Origin: Selenomonas sp. AE3005
GTDB taxonomy: Bacteria; Bacillota; Negativicutes; Selenomonadales; Selenomonadaceae
Assembly: GCF_000686945.1 (NCBI RefSeq)
Contig: NZ_JMME01000002.1
Span: forward strand, 186,001 to 250,000
DNA length: 64,000 nt
Reading direction: 5' to 3'
The notes beneath the pieces are model-generated. The model was not told the DNA's origin. It was given only the letters and a program-made list of their open reading frames with translations, and searched no databases. Shown piece after piece: positions 34,687-42,654 of the stretch; positions within the stretch are counted from its first letter, which is position 1; each line of letters begins with the position of its first letter. Both the position numbers and the translations under genes were made by a program.

Positions 34687-34728
34687 TGAGGAATACCATG
34701 ATTCAGTAATGGTATTCCTCATTATTGA
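34687..34728 (+). terminator. Terminator after PcfJ-like gene 1
   Basis: Twelve-base perfect arms GAGGAATACCAT / ATGGTATTCCTC, loop GATTCAGTA, followed by ATTATT. Confidence 0.8.
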
Positions 34729-34745
34729 CAGAAATATCATCTATG

Positions 34746-34803
34746 TCAAATTTGATAGAGAAGAATATCTTTGTACAGAAGTACTTATTTTTACTGTTAT
34801 AAT
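34746..34803 (+). promoter_or_regulatory. TCAAATTTGA operator and promoter of the AAA+ gene
   Basis: TCAAATTTGA (34746-34755), no good -35, TATAAT (34798-34803). The dyad centre is about -60 from the inferred start at 34810. The weak -35 fits an activator-dependent promoter. Confidence 0.65.
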
Positions 34804-34854
34804 AAGGATAAACAAAAACATTTTAGGTTATTGGAAAAGGAGATGAGATCGCAT

Positions 34855-36957
34855 ATGATTTACTACAAGGCGATTCTTCGTTATACACTAAAGGAAAATT
34901 CTGTACTACAGAGAAAAGATGATGGTACAGACCCAGATGTAGCAAATGAATGGGCTGAGTATGTGAGTAAGATTAGTTCAGTAGCTGGACTGCAGGTGCG
35001 TGATGAAGCATATAATGTTTTTGTCTATGATGCTGATTCGGGAAAAATGTCCATCGCAATAGTGTCGAATAATAATGGAATCAAGAAATCAGCAGATTTA
35101 CTTGCATATATCAATAAGAAGCTTTCTACAATGAAACAAAACCTTGGTATGGAAAACGTTACACTTCATGAATTGGAAGAAATCTCTCAGGATGAATTTG
35201 CCAATTGTACAGAGCGTGGTTCCTTTGAAAATTTCATCAATACCCGGTATCATCGGAATGTGTTGCAGGTTTTGAATATCGAAGAATATAGCCATAACAA
35301 TAACCGTGGTTTTTACTGTTATAGCGAAGAACTATGTCCGGCAGAGCAACCAACTTATCGAAGCTGTCAAGAAAAAATGAAGAAATTGATTCCTGACGAA
35401 TCATTAACGGATGAGATATATAGGATTTACTACAAAAATAATAAGAAAGGTTTTTGGGGGCATCCTGTCCATTACCATATTCATGCCGAAAGCCTTACTT
35501 CTGCCCATCGTATGATAAACCTGTTGATGCAAGCACTTTACAAGAATGGCCGTATATCAAGTTTTCGCAAGAATATAATTGACCATATTGGCAAGCGCTG
35601 TAATGATGATAAAACTATACATAAGATTTGTAAAGATTCTAATGGTGGTGTAATACTATTTTTTCTTAACGGCCAGGCAGAAGACAGTGGTCAATATGCA
35701 AATGCTAATCATGTCTTGGTGGACTTTTTTGAACAGCTTATACGAAAAAATCAGCAGAACATACTATTTATGTTAGTGGATATTGGTCAACAGGCTACTC
35801 TTTCCAAGAAGGTTATTGAGCAGCTGGTTCCCGATGTATCCTTCGTACCCATTCGTGAAGGTGTGGGGACGGTCGAGGATGCCATGAACTTTGCTCAGGA
35901 ACTGCAGAAAGAGCGAAAATTCCCCGCCTGGGATAGAAAAGCCTTCCGCAAGACCTTAAAAAAAGATATGTATCGAATGTCTGAAGTACAGACTGCCTAT
36001 AACGAATATTGTAAAAAGACCTTGTCGGAGAAGATTTATTGCGCTTATAAAACGGCTGATGTTATCAAAATCAATAGTCAGCTAAAAAGCCGCAGTTCTG
36101 CTTATGAAGAATTGAATCGATTGGTTGGGCTGGATAATGTTAAATCACTGATAAACAGCATTCTTGCCTCATCAAAAATGCAAAAGCAGCGCAAAAAGGC
36201 AGGTTTGCCATCCGGGGGGAATATTCCACACTTGGTATTTTTCGGCAATCCTGGTTCTGCCAAGACCACCGTAGCGCGATTGCTCGCACGTATTCTCAGC
36301 GATGAACAGATCCTTCAAGGAGATATATTTGTCGAATGTGGGCGAAATGATTTGGTTGGTCAGTATGTTGGCTGGACAGCAAAAATCGTTGAGAAAAAGT
36401 TCCGCGAAGCAAAAGGCGGTATACTTTTCATCGATGAAGCATATTCGCTGGTAGATGATCGCGGTGGCAGCTTTGGTGACGAAGCCATCAATACAATCGT
36501 ACAGCAAATGGAGAATCATCGTGACGATACCATTGTTATCTTCGCTGGCTACCCAGATAAGATGATGAAATTCCTCAAGAAAAATGAAGGCTTGCGTAGT
36601 CGCATCGGGTTCCAATTAACCTTTAACGACTACACACCAAATCAGCTTGATGAAATCCTGTTAAGGATGGCGGAAGAACGCTGCTACGTACTGAATGATG
36701 ATGCAAGGGCTGTTTGTCACCAGATATTTAGACAGGCTGTGCGCATGAAGGATTTTGGTAATGGTCGTTATGCAAGAAATCTGTTACAGAAGGCCATTCT
36801 CAATCAAGCAGATCGTATTTATGCGGAAAGTGCGAATGGTGTCATCAATAAAGAGATGATGATGACACTCACCGCAGCTGACTTTGAGGACATTGACGAA
36901 ACATTTGTCGATTATGATTTGAACAGAGATAAAGTAATTGGTTTTGTTTATAACTAA
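34855..36957 (+). CDS. CbbX/SpoVK-type AAA+ ATPase with novel N-terminal region
   Basis: A 700-residue protein. The C-terminal ~270 residues are a CbbX/CfxQ-type AAA+ module: Walker A FFGNPGSAKTTVARLLARIL (about 461-480), pore-loop-like DLVGQYVGWT, Walker B GGILFIDEAYSLVDD (about 520-534), sensor 1 IVIFAGYPD and an arginine-finger GLRSRIGFQLTF. CbbX-type ATPases remodel protein complexes. The preceding ~430 residues have no recognised domain. Start: ATG 34855, because the inferred transcription start (34810) lies after the upstream ATG 34771; ATG 34843 has no spacing to AAAGGAG. A perfect terminator follows at 36963. It lies between PcfJ-like gene 1 and the chaperone operon. Confidence 0.75.
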   Translation: MIYYKAILRYTLKENSVLQRKDDGTDPDVANEWAEYVSKISSVAGLQVRDEAYNVFVYDADSGKMSIAIVSNNNGIKKSADLLAYINKKLSTMKQNLGMENVTLHELEEISQDEFANCTERGSFENFINTRYHRNVLQVLNIEEYSHNNNRGFYCYSEELCPAEQPTYRSCQEKMKKLIPDESLTDEIYRIYYKNNKKGFWGHPVHYHIHAESLTSAHRMINLLMQALYKNGRISSFRKNIIDHIGKRCNDDKTIHKICKDSNGGVILFFLNGQAEDSGQYANANHVLVDFFEQLIRKNQQNILFMLVDIGQQATLSKKVIEQLVPDVSFVPIREGVGTVEDAMNFAQELQKERKFPAWDRKAFRKTLKKDMYRMSEVQTAYNEYCKKTLSEKIYCAYKTADVIKINSQLKSRSSAYEELNRLVGLDNVKSLINSILASSKMQKQRKKAGLPSGGNIPHLVFFGNPGSAKTTVARLLARILSDEQILQGDIFVECGRNDLVGQYVGWTAKIVEKKFREAKGGILFIDEAYSLVDDRGGSFGDEAINTIVQQMENHRDDTIVIFAGYPDKMMKFLKKNEGLRSRIGFQLTFNDYTPNQLDEILLRMAEERCYVLNDDARAVCHQIFRQAVRMKDFGNGRYARNLLQKAILNQADRIYAESANGVINKEMMMTLTAADFEDIDETFVDYDLNRDKVIGFVYN

Positions 36958-36962
36958 ATAAC

Positions 36963-37002
36963 AAAATTCAGCCGCTTCATTTTGAGGCGGCTGAATTTTA
37001 TG
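36963..37002 (+). terminator. Terminator after the AAA+ gene
   Basis: Perfect thirteen-base arms AAAATTCAGCCGC (36963-36975) / GCGGCTGAATTTT (36987-36999). It directly precedes the 5' end of the intron fragment at 37004. Confidence 0.9.
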
Positions 37003-37003
37003 G

Positions 37004-37520
37004 GTGCACCCGACGGCGCACGTTTCTAACCAGCGAAAGTCCGGAATCTGCCCGGTAGCGGGAAAGATATAGCCAATGGCAAGGGGGGCCGTCGTGAGGC
37101 GGAATCTGAAGGAAGCCGGTGGCAAAACTCTGGCCTGACGAATAGGAATCGCATAGAGGCTACTATTGGGGATAAGACTGTCCAACAGGTTGAAGTCCGA
37201 CAGCTACACGGAATCAATGGTAGTAAATGCGGCAGGTAGATGGAGGGAAAGAAACGTGTGGTACCCGGGGAGGTCTCACGGACATGACCAAGGCCATAGA
37301 ATATTGGCGGTCATGGTTGAAATAAGATTTATCGTGAGAAGTCAGCCGAGATCATACTATGAGGTGGGCTATAGACCATCTCGGAAGGACCGAACCTTAG
37401 GAGATGTCTGTAAATGAATGTAACAAAGCAGAATTCTAAAGGCAGAAAACTTCATAGTGAGGACTGCCCGCAAAAGGTAGCTACGGAACAGCAATGATAT
37501 GCGGGAATGGCTTTAGAGGA
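37004..37520 (+). mobile_element. 5' part of a group II intron, truncated before the maturase
   Basis: Starts GTGCACCCGACGGCGCACG at the 5' end (GUGYG-like) and runs through a GC-rich structured stretch (GAAAGTCCGGAATCTGCCCG, GGGAGGTCTCACGGACATGA and on) that ends with AAGGCAGAAAACTTCATAGT and GGTAGCTACGGAACAG, the familiar domain I-IV sequence of Firmicute introns. No reverse transcriptase/maturase ORF and no domain V/VI follow. The site just after a terminator hairpin is where group IIC introns insert. It is a dead fragment. 37520-37630 is AT-rich, featureless. Confidence 0.7.
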
Positions 37521-37630
37521 TTATACGTCACCATTACGATGCTATTTGCAACGATGTATGGTTTTTGTATCATATACAATGCGATTTTATATAGTATTGT
37601 TTCGTTGCGCAGATATTGATGTTGGGGTTC

Positions 37631-37680
37631 CATGAAAGTACGAGCCTGCCTAGCGGGCTTGGAGTTTCATGCATATTTTT
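37631..37680. terminator. Hairpin with T-run downstream of the intron fragment
   Basis: Outer arms CATGAAA / TTTCATG and inner GCCTGC / GCGGGC pair, followed by CATATTTTT. It may be the terminator of lost intron or target DNA. Confidence 0.5.
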
Positions 37681-37794
37681 AATGAATTCTCATAATATAG
37701 CGACATTTTTGAGGTAAATAGGAAGGATTTATGCCATTGGTAGAGAAATACTATCTAAAAAGAATGGGGGATTATTACTAGATAGTGTGGAAGG

Positions 37795-38454
37795 TCAACG
37801 ACTTTGCCATATTTTGTTGCTTAATATATCTATGCAGGATATGTGACCATTGCTCCAATAGGATCCAGTATCTAGCAGAAGCATATTTTTTCTGATAATG
37901 GGCAATGATGTTGTAGGCTCTATGTAGGCGGTGTTTGTGTGCCCTGTGACAATGATTGTTTTCCCTTCGTAATAGTCAAAGAATTCTTCCCGAATCCATA
38001 ATAGTGTTTCAGAGGGTTGCTCATCAAGAGGAATGGCTGGGTCGACACCAGCATGGCAAAAGAAATAATCGTTTCCGTTGACACTTAGACGAAATGTCAG
38101 AGGGAGATTTCTGAGAAAATCAATGTATTTAGCCTGTATTTTCGCACTTTTTGAAGTTAAGGCCTTGGCTGTGATATCACCACCGTTCTGCAGCCATATG
38201 GTATCTTTGCAGGCTGAATCATAGTAATCAAGCATCATCTGTTCATGATTTCCTCTAAGCATGATGATATTTTTCTCGTGACGGTGTTCATACATCCAGA
38301 TTAGAGTTTCTAGTGATTTGTCACCTCGATCAATATAATCACCGAGAAAAATTAATAAATCATGTTTTGGATTAAAATCCAATTGTCTGTAAAGTGAGAG
38401 AAATTTATCCCATTCTCCATGGATATCTCCAATAGCTAAAATTCTCGTATACAT
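37795..38454 (-). CDS. Metallophosphoesterase (PPP-type protein phosphatase)
   Basis: A 219-residue calcineurin-like phosphatase. It shows all core motifs: GDIHGEWD (residues 8-15), GDYIDRGDKSLE (about 39-50), MLRGNHEQMM (about 67-76), and later FCHAGVDP and GHTNTAYIEP, giving the metal ligands of bacterial PPP phosphatases such as PrpA/PrpB. It should dephosphorylate Ser/Thr-phosphate or act on diadenosine tetraphosphate. It is divergent from the WYL regulator, whose candidate operator (38550) lies 96 bases from this start, so both may be controlled together. Confidence 0.85.
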   Translation of the reverse strand: MYTRILAIGDIHGEWDKFLSLYRQLDFNPKHDLLIFLGDYIDRGDKSLETLIWMYEHRHEKNIIMLRGNHEQMMLDYYDSACKDTIWLQNGGDITAKALTSKSAKIQAKYIDFLRNLPLTFRLSVNGNDYFFCHAGVDPAIPLDEQPSETLLWIREEFFDYYEGKTIIVTGHTNTAYIEPTTSLPIIRKNMLLLDTGSYWSNGHISCIDILSNKIWQSR

Positions 38455-38549
38455 AGCATTTACCTCCAGTGTTGTTTATATTTACTATATACTACTGCTA
38501 GTATAGGATTAAAAAATGGTTGATAGGCAGTTTTTTTATATAGCTATGT

Positions 38550-38608
38550 CAAATATGAATTAGTAACTGAAATTGACTTCTGTAACGATATTACAAATAG
38601 GCTATAAT
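38550..38608 (+). promoter_or_regulatory. TCAAATATGA operator and promoter of the WYL operon
   Basis: TCAAATATGA (38550-38559) then TATAAT (38603-38608). The dyad centre is about -60 from the inferred start at 38615, leaving a ~215-base leader before the WYL gene. No good -35. The leader 38620-38830 shows no clear secondary structure. Confidence 0.65.
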
Positions 38609-38830
38609 GTTATAAGTACGCAAGATGGTAGAACATTATAGTGTTGGAAAAGATATATGATTGGGATCAGTAGGTAAAGGCAGGAAATTTCTGTCCCCCA
38701 ATAATAGAAGGTTCTTGTTTAAATTATTGACTGAATTATAAAAGACTGTTAATAATTGAGAGATTGCTCTGTATCTTAAAAAGATTGGAAATGTTTTATA
38801 ACGAAATATGATATAAAAAGGAGTTTATTT

Positions 38831-40162
38831 ATGGCAGAAGATCAGCAAAAATCATTGCAGTTGCTCTTGTTGGTGGATGCCCTGCGGCGGGCAACGAAAA
38901 CAGATCCTAAAAATGTGAATGACCTAAGGCAGGATATAGAAAATGCCTTGAGAGAAATATTTCCAGATAAGAAGATTGTACCTATATCAGCCTCAACTAT
39001 CAATCGCCACATTAAGGCGATGAATGAATCAGGCTTGTATAAAATAGTTACCTGCAAGGATATGCGAAAAGGTTACTATAATGATAATTTTTTGTTTGAT
39101 GCGGCAGAGTTTTCCATTATTGCTCAGTCTTTGTATCGTTCAACAACATTATCCGTTTCGGAAACGGAGAAAATTCTTAGAAAGTTTCTAAGTAATACAG
39201 ATGATCTGGGTGAAGGTTATTTGGATATTATGGATAAGCAAATACGACGTACTGCCCCACGACGAAAAAGTGCACGTGATAATTTGCCAATTATTCATGT
39301 TATTATGAAAGCAATTTTGGAAGGCAGGCAGATTGCTTTTAAATATTTTAGTTGGGATGCCAAGCATCAAAAGATGAAAGGTCCGTTAAAAAGTGAAGAT
39401 GATGGTGGAACGAAAACCTTCTTTGTATCACCTTACTATTTGGTATGGGAAACAGATGAATGTTATTTAATTGGATATGTTGAAGAAGATAAGCCAGTTA
39501 AAAAACACCATCTCACACATTTTAAGATTTCATGTATTACAAGTTCAGTTCATAGTATCACTAAAGATTGCACACCTTTGTGTGAAATGCAAGAATATCC
39601 TCGCTATAGTATGAAAAGGACATTGCCGGAATCAATGGCAATATATAGAAAGGAGAAAGAAGGGAGTAATAGCCTAGCAAGTGTGAAGGATATAGTGAAA
39701 TTTTCTTTAGATAGATACATGCGGGAAAATTTATTTATGGTTCATGATAATAAGCCTGTTGTGGATGTGAAATTGCATTTCAGGGCAGAGTTTATTGGTG
39801 ATATTTTGGCTAGATTTAACTTAGATGATAGAACACTAGCAGCTAAGCCAACTACTAGAATAGTAGGCAATCAACGTATCTATTCGGCTGTTATAACTGT
39901 GCAACCTAATGAAGGGTTTTATAAGTGGCTGATGGGAAATAGTAATTATGTTATGGTGGTAGAGCCGGAGATTATTAGAAGCCGTTTGAAACAGAGATTG
40001 AATAGAGCATTGACAGCTATAGAGCAATATGAAAAGGCGGAGGAAAAAGACCCTATCGATTACGATGCACTACAAATGAAAAAGAAAGGGGATTATTTAA
40101 CTGAAATGTGGCGTGATATGCTTATAATTCCCGCGGAATCGAATGATAAACGAAAGAAATAG
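38831..40162 (+). CDS. WYL-domain transcriptional regulator
   Basis: A 443-residue regulator. N-terminal ~90 residues include a winged-helix (ISASTINRHIKAMNESGLYK, about 57-76). The WYL domain spans about 150-245: AILEGRQIAFKYFSWD, VSPYYLVWETDECYLIGYVE (the WYL motif as W..YLIGY, 200-218) and KISCI. A C-terminal region (FRAEFIGDILARFNLDDR and VQPNEGFYKWLMG) is the typical WCX extension. WYL proteins sense ligands, often single-stranded DNA or nucleotides, and activate or repress defence genes. It heads the operon and its promoter has the shared palindrome. AAAAGGAG precedes ATG. Confidence 0.85.
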   Translation: MAEDQQKSLQLLLLVDALRRATKTDPKNVNDLRQDIENALREIFPDKKIVPISASTINRHIKAMNESGLYKIVTCKDMRKGYYNDNFLFDAAEFSIIAQSLYRSTTLSVSETEKILRKFLSNTDDLGEGYLDIMDKQIRRTAPRRKSARDNLPIIHVIMKAILEGRQIAFKYFSWDAKHQKMKGPLKSEDDGGTKTFFVSPYYLVWETDECYLIGYVEEDKPVKKHHLTHFKISCITSSVHSITKDCTPLCEMQEYPRYSMKRTLPESMAIYRKEKEGSNSLASVKDIVKFSLDRYMRENLFMVHDNKPVVDVKLHFRAEFIGDILARFNLDDRTLAAKPTTRIVGNQRIYSAVITVQPNEGFYKWLMGNSNYVMVVEPEIIRSRLKQRLNRALTAIEQYEKAEEKDPIDYDALQMKKKGDYLTEMWRDMLIIPAESNDKRKK

Positions 40163-40179
40163 GGGGAGGTGATTCGGAA

Positions 40180-40431
40180 ATGCCACAACTTATTGGCGCA
40201 TTAATTGTTATATGGCTTATATGCAAAATAGTGATGTTTATCATCGGAGTTGTTGCTGCGATAGGGCCTACTGTATTGAATATGGTTGCCATTATTATAG
40301 CTGGAACAGTTTTTATTGGAGCCATAATAGGAGCTTATTTTGCTATAGCGAATTATGTTGCTTCATTTAAGGATGTTATGCACAAACGAAATCATGGAGG
40401 AGCTATTGATGGGACAAATGCTGACGAATGA
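40180..40431 (+). CDS. Small two-span membrane protein
   Basis: An 83-residue protein with two long hydrophobic stretches (LIGALIVIWLICKIVMFIIG, residues 4-23, and VLNMVAIIIAGTVFIGAIIG, about 31-50) and a basic, cytoplasmic-looking tail (KDVMHKRNHGG). No family recognised. GGGGAGGTG precedes the ATG. It overlaps the next gene by 23 bases, so they are tightly coupled; it may anchor or assist the GTPase. Confidence 0.6.
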   Translation: MPQLIGALIVIWLICKIVMFIIGVVAAIGPTVLNMVAIIIAGTVFIGAIIGAYFAIANYVASFKDVMHKRNHGGAIDGTNADE

Positions 40432-41935
40432 ACAAGATACCAAAATTGCCAAACCACGAACAAGCTATTTCTTTGGACCTGGATATGAAGATTGCCTAAA
40501 TATTGTAAATGGTGCCTGGGCTGCGAATTATGGGTATTTGAAGGTCTTTTATCTGGAGATGAAAAAGTATGAAAATAGACCTTGGTGGATTGCACTGGTA
40601 TCAAAGATAGGTTTTACGGTAGCAATGGCTATGCTTATAATATTTGGCTCTTTATTTACAGCTGTAATTTCTATAATTCATGTTATTCTAATGGCAGGCA
40701 TAGCTTCAGTTGTTTATATTGCTGCTGTAGTTTTATGGGGGATAGACTGTGCTTATAGAAAATACAATAAAATCTATGGTGTACCTTGTACTAGTTGTCA
40801 TACACGGCAAGAACTCCCATGGTATGAATGTCCCAACTGCCATAAATGGCATACACAATTAAAACCAGGAAAATTTGGTTTATGGAAACGAACTTGTGAG
40901 TGCGGAGAAAAGCTGCCAACGAATTTTTTTAATGGTCGTAATACATTGCAGGCTGTTTGTTCTAATCCATATTGCACAGATAGACTTATGGGACATGATC
41001 GTGAATATCAGACGATATGTATTCCTATAATAGGCGGAACATCTGCAGGAAAAACAGCATTTTTGACAGCTTTTTTCGTAAAATTTAAAGATAACTTTAT
41101 GAAGGATAACAAAGTGGAATATAGGCCATTTGATAGTGAAAGTCAAAGATTGTCTGATGATCTGAAACAAAATTACCAGCATGGTAGTACAGAGAAAACA
41201 TCGGTTTCATCAGGGGCTATATCGTTTAGTTTTTATATCAAACATGAAAGTTTTGAGCTCCCGAGAATCATTCATATTTATGATATTGCCGGGGAAGTTT
41301 TCACGACAGCTGATGAAAACGTACAGAGGCAAAAGCAATATGAATACTGTAATGGATTTGTATTTGTTTTGGATCCTCTATCCCTGCCGAAAATTAGGGA
41401 CAAGTACGTGAATAGTTTATCGGATATAGATCGAAATAGCGCTAGTCAAGGGGAAATTCAGCAAGTATTTGAAAATTTTATACAGAAGATAAGAGCTGTT
41501 AGTGGACTCAGTGAGCGTGATTTAGCCAAGGCTCCTTTGGCAGTGGTGATAAGTAAAATTGATTTGGCGGATTTCTCTCAACAGTTAGGAGGATTGGCAG
41601 TAGAAAAGTTGTACCAGCGATATCCGCAAACATTCTTGACACCTATGGAGGCAGAAGATTATTTATGTCGAAAATTTCTTCACGTTAATGGGGGGCGGGC
41701 GTTTCTGAATAGCATTGAATACAATTTTAAGAATATAAGATTTTTTGCTTGTAGTGCCATGGGGCATACCGCAGGAACTACATCGTTTACGCCTGAGGGC
41801 GTTATGGCTCCTATGGAATGGATTATTGGTCAGGCAGATAGGCGAGGGATTGGAAATATATGGAAGGAACATACTTTTCATGATCCCGTGAAGCCATGGA
41901 CAGAATATGATGCTGCAATATGTGGGGAGGAATGA
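40409..41935 (+). CDS. Zinc-ribbon, membrane-anchored GTPase (double-GTPase system, GTPase A)
   Basis: A 508-residue protein. Two membrane spans (about 60-110), then Zn-binding Cys pairs (CTSCHTRQELPWYECPNCHK, about 127-146; CECGEK; CSNPYC) and a TRAFAC-type GTPase: P-loop GGTSAGKTAFLTAFF (209-223), switch DIAGEVF (about 290-297), and VISKIDLADFSQ, an NKxD-type G4 (SKID). A similar zinc-ribbon GTPase lies at 48.9 kb. Two such GTPases with a GAP1 protein are a set I recall from conflict-system genomics (Aravind group); membership is inferred from my memory. GGAGGA precedes ATG 40409. Confidence 0.65.
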   Translation: MGQMLTNEQDTKIAKPRTSYFFGPGYEDCLNIVNGAWAANYGYLKVFYLEMKKYENRPWWIALVSKIGFTVAMAMLIIFGSLFTAVISIIHVILMAGIASVVYIAAVVLWGIDCAYRKYNKIYGVPCTSCHTRQELPWYECPNCHKWHTQLKPGKFGLWKRTCECGEKLPTNFFNGRNTLQAVCSNPYCTDRLMGHDREYQTICIPIIGGTSAGKTAFLTAFFVKFKDNFMKDNKVEYRPFDSESQRLSDDLKQNYQHGSTEKTSVSSGAISFSFYIKHESFELPRIIHIYDIAGEVFTTADENVQRQKQYEYCNGFVFVLDPLSLPKIRDKYVNSLSDIDRNSASQGEIQQVFENFIQKIRAVSGLSERDLAKAPLAVVISKIDLADFSQQLGGLAVEKLYQRYPQTFLTPMEAEDYLCRKFLHVNGGRAFLNSIEYNFKNIRFFACSAMGHTAGTTSFTPEGVMAPMEWIIGQADRRGIGNIWKEHTFHDPVKPWTEYDAAICGEE

Positions 41936-41937
41936 TG

Positions 41938-42654
41938 ATGGAACAGGTGTTGACTGAAGAAGAAACGAAGGCTGAAAATCATGAAACAAAAGCAGAAGAA
42001 AAGGCTGTGGTGAGTGAACCTGATGAGCAACTCCCAGAAATGGAGACAGAGTCACCTGCTGAGTCGGTTGAACAAGTAGACGAGGATGCTAAAACAATAG
42101 AATCCAATACTGAGGAGACGATAGAGTCCGGATGGCAGGAAGTCGCGCAGAAATTGATGGAGCTAGAAAAATTATTCGAGGAGAGGATTGCCCATACAAC
42201 CTTTGAAGAGCAATCTCGCGTAAATATGCATAAGGAATTGCAGCAATACAAGGAAGGTATGTATGGCAGGATTATGCAACCTTTGCTTATGGACATTATA
42301 GCACTGCGGGAGGATATGCTGAAGACTGTAAGCTGGCTTGAAAAAAAATCCCCTGAGGAGAGAATTGTCTCCTTGGAAGATTTTGCGGAGTATCCCAAGG
42401 GAGAGCTTTCGTGGCTGTTGGAAAAATATGATGTAAACAGCTATCAAAGTGAGGCTGGTAGTGAATTTTCAGCACATAGACATAAAGCTGTAAAAACCTT
42501 GGCCACGGACAAGAAAGACGAACATGGTAAAATAGCTTTTTCCCTGTCCAATGGATATAAATATAATGATCGTGTGATATATACGGAGCGGGTGGTCCGC
42601 TATGTATACGAAGAACCCAATGCTGCTGAAACGGAGGAGAATAACAATGAGTGA
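41938..42654 (+). CDS. GrpE-like nucleotide-exchange factor
   Basis: A 238-residue protein. The first ~65 residues are Glu-rich and disordered-looking; a long coiled coil follows (about 65-140). The C-terminal beta domain has FSAHRHKAVKTLATDKKDEH (about 178-197) and FSLSNGYKYNDRVIYTERVV, matching GrpE's FxPxxHxAV ... GYxxxxRVLRPAxV. GrpE releases ADP from DnaK. It overlaps the DnaK gene by 8 bases (42647-42654), so the pair is coupled. It is far enough from standard GrpE that a system-specific exchange factor is likely. Confidence 0.7.
   Translation: MEQVLTEEETKAENHETKAEEKAVVSEPDEQLPEMETESPAESVEQVDEDAKTIESNTEETIESGWQEVAQKLMELEKLFEERIAHTTFEEQSRVNMHKELQQYKEGMYGRIMQPLLMDIIALREDMLKTVSWLEKKSPEERIVSLEDFAEYPKGELSWLLEKYDVNSYQSEAGSEFSAHRHKAVKTLATDKKDEHGKIAFSLSNGYKYNDRVIYTERVVRYVYEEPNAAETEENNNE

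Noticed and set aside
34771-34854. Upstream ATG for the AAA+ gene
   Set aside because: It lies before the inferred transcription start at 34810 and has no ribosome site.
36961-37700. Possible riboswitch or rRNA-like RNA because of strong structure
   Set aside because: The GTGCAC start, the conserved intron-like closing sequence and the position after a terminator fit a group II intron fragment better.
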